20,819 bases of DNA from DASXTB01 sp036505615 (GTDB lineage: Bacteria > Acidobacteriota > UBA6911 > JACQSX01). Both the position numbers and the translations under genes were made by a program. Where the stretch lies: NCBI GenBank assembly GCA_036505615.1, contig DASXTB010000289.1, forward strand, positions 1-20,819, in the 5' to 3' direction. Below, one piece after another: positions 13,986 to 20,819 of the stretch; within the stretch, counting starts at the first letter, position 1; each line of letters opens with the position of its first letter. The notes beneath the pieces are model-generated. The model saw only the letters and a program-made list of their open reading frames with translations. It was not told where the DNA came from and did not search any database.

Positions 13986-15052
13986 TGTGCCGGCACCAGA
14001 GGGAGGGACTGAACACTTGCCCCGCACCCGGATATTTTCAGTTCCACTCGCGTCCCCGGTTTCAAGAACAGCTTCTGAATATAGGCAAGGGCTATCGGGC
14101 GCCTCAGCCGCAGAGAACGTGCGGCGCTGGTAACGCGCCCGATTTGCCGGCCGTCGACAAGTACTTCTTCGCCCGCTTTTGGAACAGTGTCTCCTTCCAC
14201 CACCAGGCCCGCCAGTTTTTTGCTTACGCTCCCCAGATAAGTGACGCGCGCGATCACTTCCTGGCCGGTGTAACACCCCTTTTGAAAATTAAGCGCATTA
14301 TCCAAGTTAGCTTCAAGCGGGATGTTGGTTTCGTCAAAGTCGGTCCCGTATACGGGAACGCCCGCCTCAATCCTGAGGGTCTCGAATGCTTCCGGATCGG
14401 CACGCGCAACTTCACATTTCTTTTCTATCTGCTGCGTGAGCTGCATCGCGCCATCCTGGGAAAACCAGATCTGGTAGCCGTCGACGCCGTAACGCGTGTC
14501 CCTTGTCAGCAACGCGATGTGGCCGTCCAAGAGCATCTCGCGATGTTCGTAGGGTCGTTGCGGCCGCGACCCGGCCAAGCGCTCCAACCGCTCACCGGAG
14601 CGAGGGCCAATGATTCCAATTGCGCTCTTTGCGGGCAGATCCTTTACGTCGACCTGGTCGGATACAATAAAACGCTTCAATGCGTCCATTGTCTTCCCTT
14701 TTAGTTCGGAACGACATACCAGCCAGAATTTCTCCTTCGAAAACTTTAAGACCGTCAGGTCCGCGATCAATTTTCCGATTGGAGTGAGGATAACCGCAAG
14801 GCAGCCCTGTCCAGCCGCAATCTGCATGACGTCATTGGAGATCATCCCCTGCAGGAAATCGGTGGCATCGGGCCCAAGAACTTCAAAGGCAGAGAGGAAG
14901 CCAAGCTGTACCAGGGCCGCGTCGGAGCGAAGGGCTTCGTAGGATCGTTCGACCGACTCGAAGGATCCGGACGGTCCGGTGCCGGCCAAGTTGCTCGGCG
15001 CCTTCTCGCGCGCCCGGGACAAATGGTGCAAAGGATCGGTCACAGGTACCAA
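13982..15052 (-). CDS. ygfZ: YgfZ/GcvT-like folate-binding protein
   Basis: The protein has 356 residues from a TTG at 15052; a GTG at 15043 is an alternative and neither has a clear ribosome binding site. The first conserved block is ALVQLGFLSAFEVLGPDATDF at about 46-66, followed by QGMISNDV and LTPIGKLIADLTVL. The YgfZ hallmark K-G-C-Y-x-G-Q-E is KGCYTGQE at 258-265, with Cys260. This family is tied to iron-sulfur cluster assembly or repair through tetrahydrofolate and is related to the T-protein of glycine cleavage. KGCYTGQE separates it from true GcvT. It overlaps the DUF1015 gene by four bases. Confidence 0.88.
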   Translation of the reverse strand: MVPVTDPLHHLSRAREKAPSNLAGTGPSGSFESVERSYEALRSDAALVQLGFLSAFEVLGPDATDFLQGMISNDVMQIAAGQGCLAVILTPIGKLIADLTVLKFSKEKFWLVCRSELKGKTMDALKRFIVSDQVDVKDLPAKSAIGIIGPRSGERLERLAGSRPQRPYEHREMLLDGHIALLTRDTRYGVDGYQIWFSQDGAMQLTQQIEKKCEVARADPEAFETLRIEAGVPVYGTDFDETNIPLEANLDNALNFQKGCYTGQEVIARVTYLGSVSKKLAGLVVEGDTVPKAGEEVLVDGRQIGRVTSAARSLRLRRPIALAYIQKLFLKPGTRVELKISGCGASVQSLPLVPAQ

Positions 15053-15132
15053 TATATAAGGACCAGCGATCCCTTTGCAAAGTTGTGAAAATCAGCTCGC
15101 GAGGTTAAAGTTTAGCTGCAGTGGATCTTCCG

Positions 15133-15525
15133 ATGACAGCCGACAAAGCGCTAGAGCAGCGGATGCGAAAGATGTACCTTTCGGAGTCTCCTCAAAAGGT
15201 AGAGAACCTGCGCGCCCTTTTGGCCGACTGGGCTGGCAAGCCGGATGATGTGGAAGTATTTCAGGCGTTCGAGCGCGCCATCCATAACCTGGTCGGCAGC
15301 GGCGCTTCCTTTGGAATTCCCCGCATCACGGAAGCCGCGACTGCGTTTGAGAAGTTCTTGGATTGGTTTAAGGCGAAGCGATTGACTTTGAACCCACAAC
15401 GGTTGGCAGTGATGCAGGAAGCTATACAGGAAATAGATTCTATTTTCATCGGTGAACGAACCGGCCTGCCCGTCGAGCTTTCTTCGTGCCGCATTCTTAC
15501 GCTGTTTAAGAAGAGTACCCAATGA
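15133..15525 (+). CDS. Hpt-domain-like phosphotransfer protein
   Basis: The protein has 130 residues from the ATG at 15133; a GTG at 15121 is possible. It is predicted all-helical. FQAFERAIHNLVGSGASFGI has the layout of the Hpt core, H-x-L-K-G-x-x-x-x-x-G, with the candidate phosphorylated His at about 51. Val stands where Lys is usual. The C-terminal part after about residue 106 is not conserved in Hpt domains. A single-domain response regulator begins 14 bases downstream, which supports a phosphorelay pair. The histidine kinase is not in the window. It is oriented away from the YgfZ-like gene. Confidence 0.72.
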   Translation: MTADKALEQRMRKMYLSESPQKVENLRALLADWAGKPDDVEVFQAFERAIHNLVGSGASFGIPRITEAATAFEKFLDWFKAKRLTLNPQRLAVMQEAIQEIDSIFIGERTGLPVELSSCRILTLFKKSTQ

Positions 15526-15538
15526 CGGGAGACTGAGG

Positions 15539-15934
15539 ATGGCCTGGCGCATCTGCCTGGTGGACGACGATTCGGACATCCTGACGCTGGTCTCTGCCAC
15601 GCTGGCAGGTGAGGAGTTTGAGCTAATAACCCTTAGCGACCCGACAACAGCGCTGGAAGGAATCCAGCGGGCGCAACCCGACCTGGTAATTCTTGATATA
15701 GAAATGCCTCGCAAATCGGGTTTGGAGCTTTGCTCTGAAATTCGGGAAAAACCAGAATTCAGGCAAATGCCCATTGTTTTCCTCACTTCCAGATCTGAAC
15801 CAAAACTCAAAGTTAAGGGAATGGAAAAAGGGGCGATCGAATACATCATGAAGCCCTTCAGGATCAGCGACCTTCTGTTGCGGATCCGCGCTGTCCTGGC
15901 AGTGGCAGGCAACTGGAAGGGCGGAGCCGGCTAG
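15539..15934 (+). CDS. Single-domain response regulator (CheY-like receiver)
   Basis: The protein has 131 residues starting MAWRICLVDDDSD; GGGAG lies 7-8 bases before the ATG. The frame is open further upstream, but that part overlaps the Hpt-like gene. Receiver residues are all present: the acidic pocket Asp9-Asp10-Asp11, the phosphorylated Asp53 in LVILDIEMP, Thr83 in FLTSRSE and Lys105 in IMKPF. There is no output domain, so it works by protein contact or as a phosphate relay with the preceding Hpt-like protein. The spacing of 13 bases implies co-transcription. Confidence 0.93.
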   Translation: MAWRICLVDDDSDILTLVSATLAGEEFELITLSDPTTALEGIQRAQPDLVILDIEMPRKSGLELCSEIREKPEFRQMPIVFLTSRSEPKLKVKGMEKGAIEYIMKPFRISDLLLRIRAVLAVAGNWKGGAG

Positions 15935-16111
15935 ATCCTTCGCGTTTTGGCGGGCCCCTGAAACACAATAGGGCAATCAGGCATAATAGTAAGGCCCTTA
16001 CCGCTTTTGCGGCTCCTCGTGCTTGCCGGTAGCGGGTTAGATAGGCGGCGCAATTTGAGTTCATTTTTGGGCGATAATTTTCTATCCTGATTGGAAATAC
16101 CTGGAGATTAA

Positions 16112-17077
16112 ATGAAGCATTACGACGTAATCATTATCGGCGCGGGGCCGGCGGGGTTGATAGCAGCCCTTTACACGGCTCGCGCAAAACTTTCTACACT
16201 GCTTCTGGACAAGCTGGCGCCTGGAGGCCAGCTTTTGAATACGGAAAAGGTTGAAGATTATCCCGGTTTTGAAATCATCACCGGCCTGGAGCTTTCGGAG
16301 AGATTCGAGAAACAAGCTCGCACTTTTGGAACCGAGATTCGGATTGAAGAAGTGATTGAAATGCACCCTAGCGAGAAGATTGTGCGCACGCACGAGGGAC
16401 AGTACCAGGCCAAAGCATTGATCATTACCAGCGGGGGGTATCCCCGGAAGCTGGGAATCCCGGGCGAGAAAGGGCTTGCCGGCAAGGGTGTCAGCTACTG
16501 CGCGATCTGCGATGGCCCGTTCTTCAAAAATCAGGTAATCGCCGTTGTGGGCGGCGGGAATTCCGCAGTTGAAGAATCCATATACCTCACAAAATACGTC
16601 AAGAAACTTTACCTGGTGCACCGCCGAGACGAATTTCGGGCTCAGAAGATTTTCATCGAGCGCGCGATGAAAAACGAAAAGATTGAGTTCGTTCTCGATT
16701 CGGTAATGGAGGAAATCGGGGGAGACAAAGAGGTGGAAAGGGCCACTGTCCGCAACTTAAAGACTAACGAACGACGCCAGCTCGACCTGCAGGGAGTTTT
16801 TATCTTCATCGGCTATATCCCCAACCGGAGTTACTTCCGCGGGCATCTGGACCACGACACTGAGGGCTATCTGCTCACGGACCGTAACATGCAAACCTCC
16901 GTTCCAGGCGTTTACGCAGCAGGTGACATCAGGGCGCAGCTGGTGCGGCAAATTACCACTGCCGCCGGCGACGCAACAACCGCGGCTGTGGCTGCGGAAA
17001 AGTACATTGAAGATCTCGAACAAAGCCAGCACCTTCCGGTCGAAGCCGTTCCCGCCAAAGAGCAGGCAGGCAAGTAG
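16112..17077 (+). CDS. trxB: Thioredoxin reductase
   Basis: The protein has 321 residues, usual length for the low-molecular-weight bacterial enzyme. FAD motif GAGPAG at 10-15, GGQLLNTEKVEDYPGF at 38-53, redox centre CAIC at 130-133 in YCAICDGPFF, NADPH motif GGGNSA at 147-152 with HRR at 170-172, and a second FAD motif AAGDIRAQ near the C-terminus with QITTAAGDATTAA. It transfers electrons from NADPH to thioredoxin. CAIC replaces the E. coli CATC, a common variant. GGAG stands 5 bases before the ATG. The 177-base gap upstream shows no gene and no clear promoter. Confidence 0.96.
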   Translation: MKHYDVIIIGAGPAGLIAALYTARAKLSTLLLDKLAPGGQLLNTEKVEDYPGFEIITGLELSERFEKQARTFGTEIRIEEVIEMHPSEKIVRTHEGQYQAKALIITSGGYPRKLGIPGEKGLAGKGVSYCAICDGPFFKNQVIAVVGGGNSAVEESIYLTKYVKKLYLVHRRDEFRAQKIFIERAMKNEKIEFVLDSVMEEIGGDKEVERATVRNLKTNERRQLDLQGVFIFIGYIPNRSYFRGHLDHDTEGYLLTDRNMQTSVPGVYAAGDIRAQLVRQITTAAGDATTAAVAAEKYIEDLEQSQHLPVEAVPAKEQAGK

Positions 17078-17237
17078 CGGGGAGCGACCAAGAGCCACTT
17101 GCAACCTTCCTTATTCCGGTTACTCTTATTAGTGGCAGGGAAGACGGCTATTTTGGCCTGGCGAAGATTTGACCTGCCAGAAGACAATCGGCATCTGTAT
17201 AAAAATGAAGGTAAATGGAAAGCGGAGTAAAACACGC

Positions 17238-17882
17238 ATGAGAAAGTGGTGGTTCTTGATTCTAGCCGGCTTGGTGGCAGCCGGGTGTCTATACCTGACC
17301 GAGGGTCAAATAGCGTCCTCTATGGCGCAGGACGCCTTCCCCCCGCCTCCCGTAAAAAGGCGGGAAATTCGCGATCGCGAGGCCCGCAAAGTGGAGAGAA
17401 TCCTGGACAGCATTGAGACCCGCAATAAGAGTGAGTCTGGCCCCGGGCCGCGCTATAAGATTACGGAACCGGAGTTGAATTCGTATCTCTCCTATCTGGT
17501 GGAAAAGGAGAACGTCCAGGGCGTGGAGGCGCTTTTTGTCAAACTTCGCGACGGTTCTCTCAGCACCTACGCCGTTGTGAACGTAGACAGCGTTCCTCAG
17601 AAAGACAAAGACAAGGTCACTCGAATCCTGATGCAGACGATTCTCGCGGGAAAACAGTTCCTGTCTGCGGATGGTTCACTGGTTACGCATGGCGGCCTCG
17701 GTCAATACACGATTACCGGCGCCCGGATAAATGAAGTGGATATTCCGCCATCTATCGTTAACTCGCTGATCAACACTGTGACAAAAAGACAGAATCCACC
17801 GTTCGATCTCACCAAGCCTTTTAAACTTCCCTACAACATCCGGGAAGCTGTCGTAAAGCCGGGGTATCTCGAAGTGTCCTGA
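17238..17882 (+). CDS. Unknown exported protein, possible lipoprotein
   Basis: The protein has 214 residues from the ATG at 17238, with GCGGAG 10 bases before it. The frame is open to a TTG at 17169, which lacks a ribosome binding site. The N-terminus MRKWWFLILAGLVAAGCLYL is a signal sequence whose AAGC could be a lipobox, though Ala at the -3 position is atypical. A Pro-rich stretch and a charged helical segment follow, then a mixed region with YKITEPELNSYLSYLVEK and LGQYTITGARINEVDIPPSIVNSLINTV. I recognise no family. The second half resembles proteins that bind lipids with a beta-sheet fold in its general pattern, but this is weak. It converges on the gene at 18169-18990. Confidence 0.78.
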   Translation: MRKWWFLILAGLVAAGCLYLTEGQIASSMAQDAFPPPPVKRREIRDREARKVERILDSIETRNKSESGPGPRYKITEPELNSYLSYLVEKENVQGVEALFVKLRDGSLSTYAVVNVDSVPQKDKDKVTRILMQTILAGKQFLSADGSLVTHGGLGQYTITGARINEVDIPPSIVNSLINTVTKRQNPPFDLTKPFKLPYNIREAVVKPGYLEVS

Positions 17883-17884
17883 GA

Positions 17885-18168
17885 GGCGGAAGGCGGAAGC
17901 AGGAGGCAGGAAGCAGACGGCAGGAGGCAGGAAAAGCGTCAATCGTCATTGGTCATTCATCACTATTCGTCATTCGTTTGTCATTAGTTATCAGTCCATA
18001 ATTATCTTTCACATTAACAATCTGCTATCAATTCGTCGCCTGATCGGCGTTGATGACCGGAATGGAACTCAAAATACAGACCTGAGATCCAGAATAGTAA
18101 TGACGAATGACCAGTGACGAATGACGCCTTTCCTGCCTCCTGCCTCCTGCCCCCTGCTTCCTGACCTG
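17885..18168. repeat. Composite palindrome, GGCAGGA then TCATTGG words
   Basis: The left arm at about 17890-17970 has GGCAGGA-type 7-bp units, then the junction AAGCGTCAATC and GTCATTG-type 7-bp units. The right arm at about 18092-18165 reads the reverse complement in the same order, with GGCAGGAAAGGCGTCATTCG. The about 120-base middle has no repeat or gene. It separates two convergent genes and could serve as a terminator for both. The same composite occurs at 20645-20775. Confidence 0.9.
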
Positions 18169-18990
18169 CTAGCGTCTCTCTATTAAAATTGTCCGCTGCA
18201 CCAGCTGTCCCTGCACTTCGCTCCAATGATAGCCCAGACATCGCCACTCGCTGATTCTCAGCGCCTGAAGCACCGAGAGAAGCGGCACAGCCAAAGCAGC
18301 ATCCCGCTGTCTCACCAAGTCTGCCAGACTCATGTAGAAGAGCGCGCCTTCCGAACTGCTGACAGCCCGCTCCATCTTCTGAAAGTCACTTTGCCCCGCC
18401 AGCGCCGGATGTCCCTTGTAACGAATTTCCAGCAACCGAGTAATCAGATCGGGAGAATTTGAGACGGCGTAGGTCGGACAATCTTCATAGACATAGAGCC
18501 GTCGTGGAGGCTCCCCGATGAAAACTCCCAGTCGCGGAGTCTTCTGCATCTCGATATAGCGAGCAGGCGGAATGGCCCGGCCAATCCATCGACCCGCCAA
18601 ATCAGACAACTCCGGAAATCTGTCTCTCGATGTTTGGGCGCAGAACAGAAAATCGAAATGGATTCGATCCGGAGTGTGGCGATTGAAGTTGTAGGCCGCA
18701 ACCGCCAGGTTAGTTTCAGGATCGGCCAGCAGCTCCTCCACCAACTGGCGTTCCCGCTCTGCAAGTTTACCGATCGCTGCTGTGATTCGCTCCGGCTCTT
18801 CTCCCAACTGGCCAAGCACCTTTTCCCTGGAGCTCTCAAAATGCAGCGAGCGCGGATGCATCTCGAAGTAAAACAGCGGCTCCGATGGCGTCAATTCGGC
18901 TAGAGTAGTGCTCCGTTTGGGTATCAGTTGCAACAACAGCAGACTGAGCAGCGCAAGGAATGCGATTAAGAAGAGTCGCCCGGAATGCAT
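18169..18990 (-). CDS. Unknown membrane-anchored protein, possibly DUF3352-like
   Basis: The protein has 273 residues. The N-terminal hydrophobic segment at about 5-23 (LFLIAFLALLSLLLLQLIP) is a membrane anchor or uncleaved signal, with the remainder outside. Patterns such as PLFYFEMHPRSL, NLAVAAYNF, YAVSNSPDLITRLLE, FQKMERAV and GALFYMSLADLV recall the DUF3352 type, in which a protein of unknown role reports a residue-by-residue difference of substrate states. This assignment is from overall pattern only and is uncertain. The ATG has no ribosome binding site; a TATAAT lies 7 bases upstream. Confidence 0.75.
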   Translation of the reverse strand: MHSGRLFLIAFLALLSLLLLQLIPKRSTTLAELTPSEPLFYFEMHPRSLHFESSREKVLGQLGEEPERITAAIGKLAERERQLVEELLADPETNLAVAAYNFNRHTPDRIHFDFLFCAQTSRDRFPELSDLAGRWIGRAIPPARYIEMQKTPRLGVFIGEPPRRLYVYEDCPTYAVSNSPDLITRLLEIRYKGHPALAGQSDFQKMERAVSSSEGALFYMSLADLVRQRDAALAVPLLSVLQALRISEWRCLGYHWSEVQGQLVQRTILIERR

Positions 18991-18997
18991 GCACTCG

Positions 18998-19003
18998 ATT
19001 ATA
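18998..19003 (-). promoter_or_regulatory. Possible -10 box (TATAAT) close to the ATG at 18990
   Basis: A perfect TATAAT ends 7 bases before the ATG, which would give a leaderless or nearly leaderless transcript. No good -35 is found at 16-18 bases, so this is weak. Confidence 0.3.
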
Positions 19004-19082
19004 GCGGGTAGTTGCGGATTATCGAGAGGTAGAGGTCAGGAGCGTATGTAGAGGATGTCAACGGGCGAGGCAAGGAGGCGGG

Positions 19083-19220
19083 CTCAAGACTCTGAGCCAC
19101 TGGGGACACTGGGAACACGGGGACCACAAGGGCTTTCGAAATTGGCGGCAAAGATTTTTTGATAAAGGAATCATTAACTTCCCCGTGTTCCCAGTGTCCC
19201 CCGTGGTTTGTAGTCATGAG
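19083..19220. repeat. Palindrome with about 9-bp words (ACTGGGAAC, ACGGGGACC)
   Basis: Arms of 27 bases (19097-19123 and 19180-19206) match with two mismatches, for example GACACTGGGAACACGGGGA. They are built of 9-bp near-repeats. Weaker pairing (CTCAAGACT with AGTCATGAG) continues outward to 19083 and 19220. The loop is 56 bases. It lies between two divergent genes, so it cannot be a terminator for either. Confidence 0.85.
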
Positions 19221-19267
19221 ACACTCTCAAACCCTCACCTGCCGGGCGCAACTTCAATCCTGTTGAC

Positions 19268-19296
19268 TTGACTGGTCTAATAAAGCTTCATATAGC
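19268..19296 (+). promoter_or_regulatory. Possible promoter of the nucleotidyltransferase gene
   Basis: TTGACT at 19268-19273, 17 bases, then TATAGC at 19291-19296. The predicted start of transcription is at or next to the ATG at 19302, and no ribosome binding site is seen, so the message may be leaderless. Confidence 0.4.
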
Positions 19297-19301
19297 GCAG
19301 A

Positions 19302-20639
19302 ATGGAAAATTTTCTGGCTGGCTTTCCTTCTTCCTACGCCCCCCAGGCCTTTGAAATCGCCCAAAAGATCCGCCAGGCTGGATATCGCGTGCTGATTTGC
19401 GGCGGGACAGTGCGCGATTATTTGCTGGGCCGGCGAACCGGCGCCGATATCGACCTTGCCACAAGCGCTACGCCGGAGGAGATCCAGAAAATATTCCCGC
19501 ACTCCGTCATGGTCGGGGCTCAGTTCGGCGTGGTAATGATTCCCGTCGAAGAAAAAAACATTGAAGTCGCCACCTTTCGCAAGGACGCCGAATATTTAAA
19601 CGGCCGCCATCCCACTTCAGTTCATTACGCGGGCGAAGTGGAAGACGCGCGCCGCCGCGATTTCACAATCAATGCAATGTTTCTCGACCCGTTCAGTGGA
19701 GAATTGTTGGATTACGTCGGGGGACGCGAGGATCTGGACCGGAAAGTGCTCCGCACTGTTGGAGACCCGGACCTTCGCTTCACCGAGGATCGCCTGCGAA
19801 TACTTAGGGCGGTTCGTTTCGCCGCCGAGCTTGATTTCAACGTCGAGTCATTGACTTGGGGCGCAGTTTGCAAACGAGCCAGGCAAGCAGTCGCGGTAAG
19901 TCACGAGCGCACGCGCGTGGAGCTGGAGAAGATACTTACCAGCGGCCGGGGCGCCCACGGGCTGGATTTGCTGCGCGATTCGCGCCTGCTTGAGGTGTTG
20001 CTCCCTGAAGTTCAAGCCATGGTCGGAGTAGAACAGCCTCGCGAATTCCATCCCGAAGGAGACGTTTACACCCACACGCGCCTGATGTTTGAAAAAGCCG
20101 GCGGTCCGCTGACGGCTTCGCTGGCTTGGGGAATCCTTCTGCACGATGTTGGCAAGCCGCCTACCTTTCAAATCAAGGAACGCATTCGCTTCGATGGACA
20201 CGTGGACATCGGCATGATCATGGCCAGAGAAATCGGCCGGCGGCTGCGCATGGAGAATCAACTGGTCGAGAATATCGTTGATTTGGTGGAGCATCACCTG
20301 CGTTTCATGCACGTGCAAGAGATGCGCGAATCGAAGCTGAAAAGATTTCTGCGCAAGCCAAATTTCTCAGAACATCTGGAATTGCATCGGCTGGACTGCT
20401 TGGCGAGCCATGGAATGCTCGACAATTATGAGTTCTGCAAACGCAAGCTGGCCGAGTTCGGTGCTGAGAAAATAAGCCCGCTGCCGCTGATCAACGGTCA
20501 TGATTTGATTGCTCTCGGCTTCAAACCCGGCCCGCAGTTCAAAGAAATCCTGGGCGAAGTGGAAGACAAGCAGCTGGAAGGAGAATTGCAGGACCGCGAT
20601 CAGGCACTGGCTTATGTGAGGGGAAAGTGGGAACCTTGA
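19302..20639 (+). CDS. CCA tRNA nucleotidyltransferase / poly(A) polymerase family protein
   Basis: The protein has 445 residues. The N-terminal polymerase beta-like domain has ICGGTVRDYLLGRR at 32-45 and the metal-binding DID (GADIDLAT, Asp49 and Asp51). It continues with RRRDFTINAMFLD at 117-129, DRKVLRTVGDP and RLRILRAVRFAAELDF, which hold the nucleotide-binding and neck regions. An HD domain follows at about 255-380 with THTR, LLHDVGKPP (His281, Asp282) and VEHHLRF. This class II layout with HD is typical of bacterial CCA-adding enzymes and of poly(A) polymerases; sequence alone does not separate them. The start is the ATG at 19302, without a visible ribosome binding site. Confidence 0.93.
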   Translation: MENFLAGFPSSYAPQAFEIAQKIRQAGYRVLICGGTVRDYLLGRRTGADIDLATSATPEEIQKIFPHSVMVGAQFGVVMIPVEEKNIEVATFRKDAEYLNGRHPTSVHYAGEVEDARRRDFTINAMFLDPFSGELLDYVGGREDLDRKVLRTVGDPDLRFTEDRLRILRAVRFAAELDFNVESLTWGAVCKRARQAVAVSHERTRVELEKILTSGRGAHGLDLLRDSRLLEVLLPEVQAMVGVEQPREFHPEGDVYTHTRLMFEKAGGPLTASLAWGILLHDVGKPPTFQIKERIRFDGHVDIGMIMAREIGRRLRMENQLVENIVDLVEHHLRFMHVQEMRESKLKRFLRKPNFSEHLELHRLDCLASHGMLDNYEFCKRKLAEFGAEKISPLPLINGHDLIALGFKPGPQFKEILGEVEDKQLEGELQDRDQALAYVRGKWEP

Positions 20640-20644
20640 AAACT

Positions 20645-20819
20645 GAAGAAGGCAGAAAGCGGAAGGCGGAAAGCAGGAAGCAGGAGGCAGACGGCAGGAA
20701 GCAGGAGGCAGGAGGCAGGAGGCAGGAGGCAGGAGACAGGAAGCAGGAAAGGCGTCATTTGTCATTGGTCATTGATACAAAAACAAATGACCTGCAGATC
20801 CTTGCTGATAACAGGAAGC
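20645..20819. repeat. Second copy of the GGCAGGA / TCATTGG composite repeat (cut by window edge)
   Basis: GGCAGGA-type 7-bp units fill about 20651-20747. They are followed by AAAGGCGTCATT and two GTCATTG-type units at 20750-20773. Unit order and the junction match the left arm at 17890-17960, including GCAGACGGCAGGA in both. It begins just after the stop of the nucleotidyltransferase gene. The opposite arm is expected beyond the window. Confidence 0.85.

Noticed and set aside
13986..14276. N-terminal extension of the DUF1015 frame by 97 codons
   Set aside because: It lies over the YgfZ-like C-terminus, and family similarity begins at the ATG at 13985, which overlaps the upstream stop.
15935..16111. 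Promoter or hairpin (CCGCTTTTGCGG) upstream of trxB
   Set aside because: The stem is only four base pairs and no -35/-10 pair with suitable spacing was found.
17169..17237. Longer start (TTG at 17169) for the unknown exported protein
   Set aside because: It would put 23 residues before the signal sequence; the ATG at 17238 has a GCGGAG site.

Overview
The window reads as a chromosomal piece of a soil-type bacterium, most likely an Acidobacteriota member. This is inferred from the DUF1800/DUF1501 pair with a Tat-like signal, moderately high GC, mostly ordinary housekeeping genes, and gaps packed with short-period repeats. No rRNA marker is present, so the assignment is tentative. No tRNA, rRNA or CRISPR array was seen.

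Layout. 1-1023 (-): C-terminally cut FtsX/MacB-type ABC permease. 1439-2074 (-): secreted six-EF-hand protein. 3392-4819 and 2119-3309 (-): DUF1800 then DUF1501, a usual pair. 4936-5397 (+): a small GxxExxY-family PD-(D/E)XK nuclease-like gene whose 3' end lies inside a repeat. 12473-5565 (-): a five-gene 2-oxo acid dehydrogenase cluster in the order E1 alpha (GEG type), E1 beta, E2, second E1 alpha (GDG type), E3 (lpd). It carries branched-chain-type signatures and would supply acyl-CoA and NADH. 15052-12729 (-): a YgfZ-like folate-binding protein overlapping a DUF1015 protein. 15133-15934 (+): an Hpt-like protein and a single-domain response regulator. 16112-17077 (+): thioredoxin reductase. 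17238-17882 (+) and 18169-18990 (-): two convergent unknown exported or anchored proteins. 19302-20639 (+): tRNA nucleotidyltransferase/poly(A) polymerase.

The notable layer lies between the genes. Eleven gaps hold long imperfect palindromes, most built from short near-tandem words. Seven or more use a 7-bp period but a different word at each place, and others use 6 or about 9 bp. They fill the gap from just past one stop codon to just before the next ribosome binding site, including all four junctions of the dehydrogenase cluster. At 8235-8629 one palindrome (8278-8474) sits inside the arm of another and is flanked by GTAA on both sides, as a transposed insertion would be. Its CACGGATTACAC-like core resembles the tandem repeat at the end of the GxxExxY nuclease gene. 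My leading hypothesis is a REP/RAYT-like or MITE-like system of palindromic elements, possibly connected with the GxxExxY nuclease. The structures can be read directly; the mechanism is inference.
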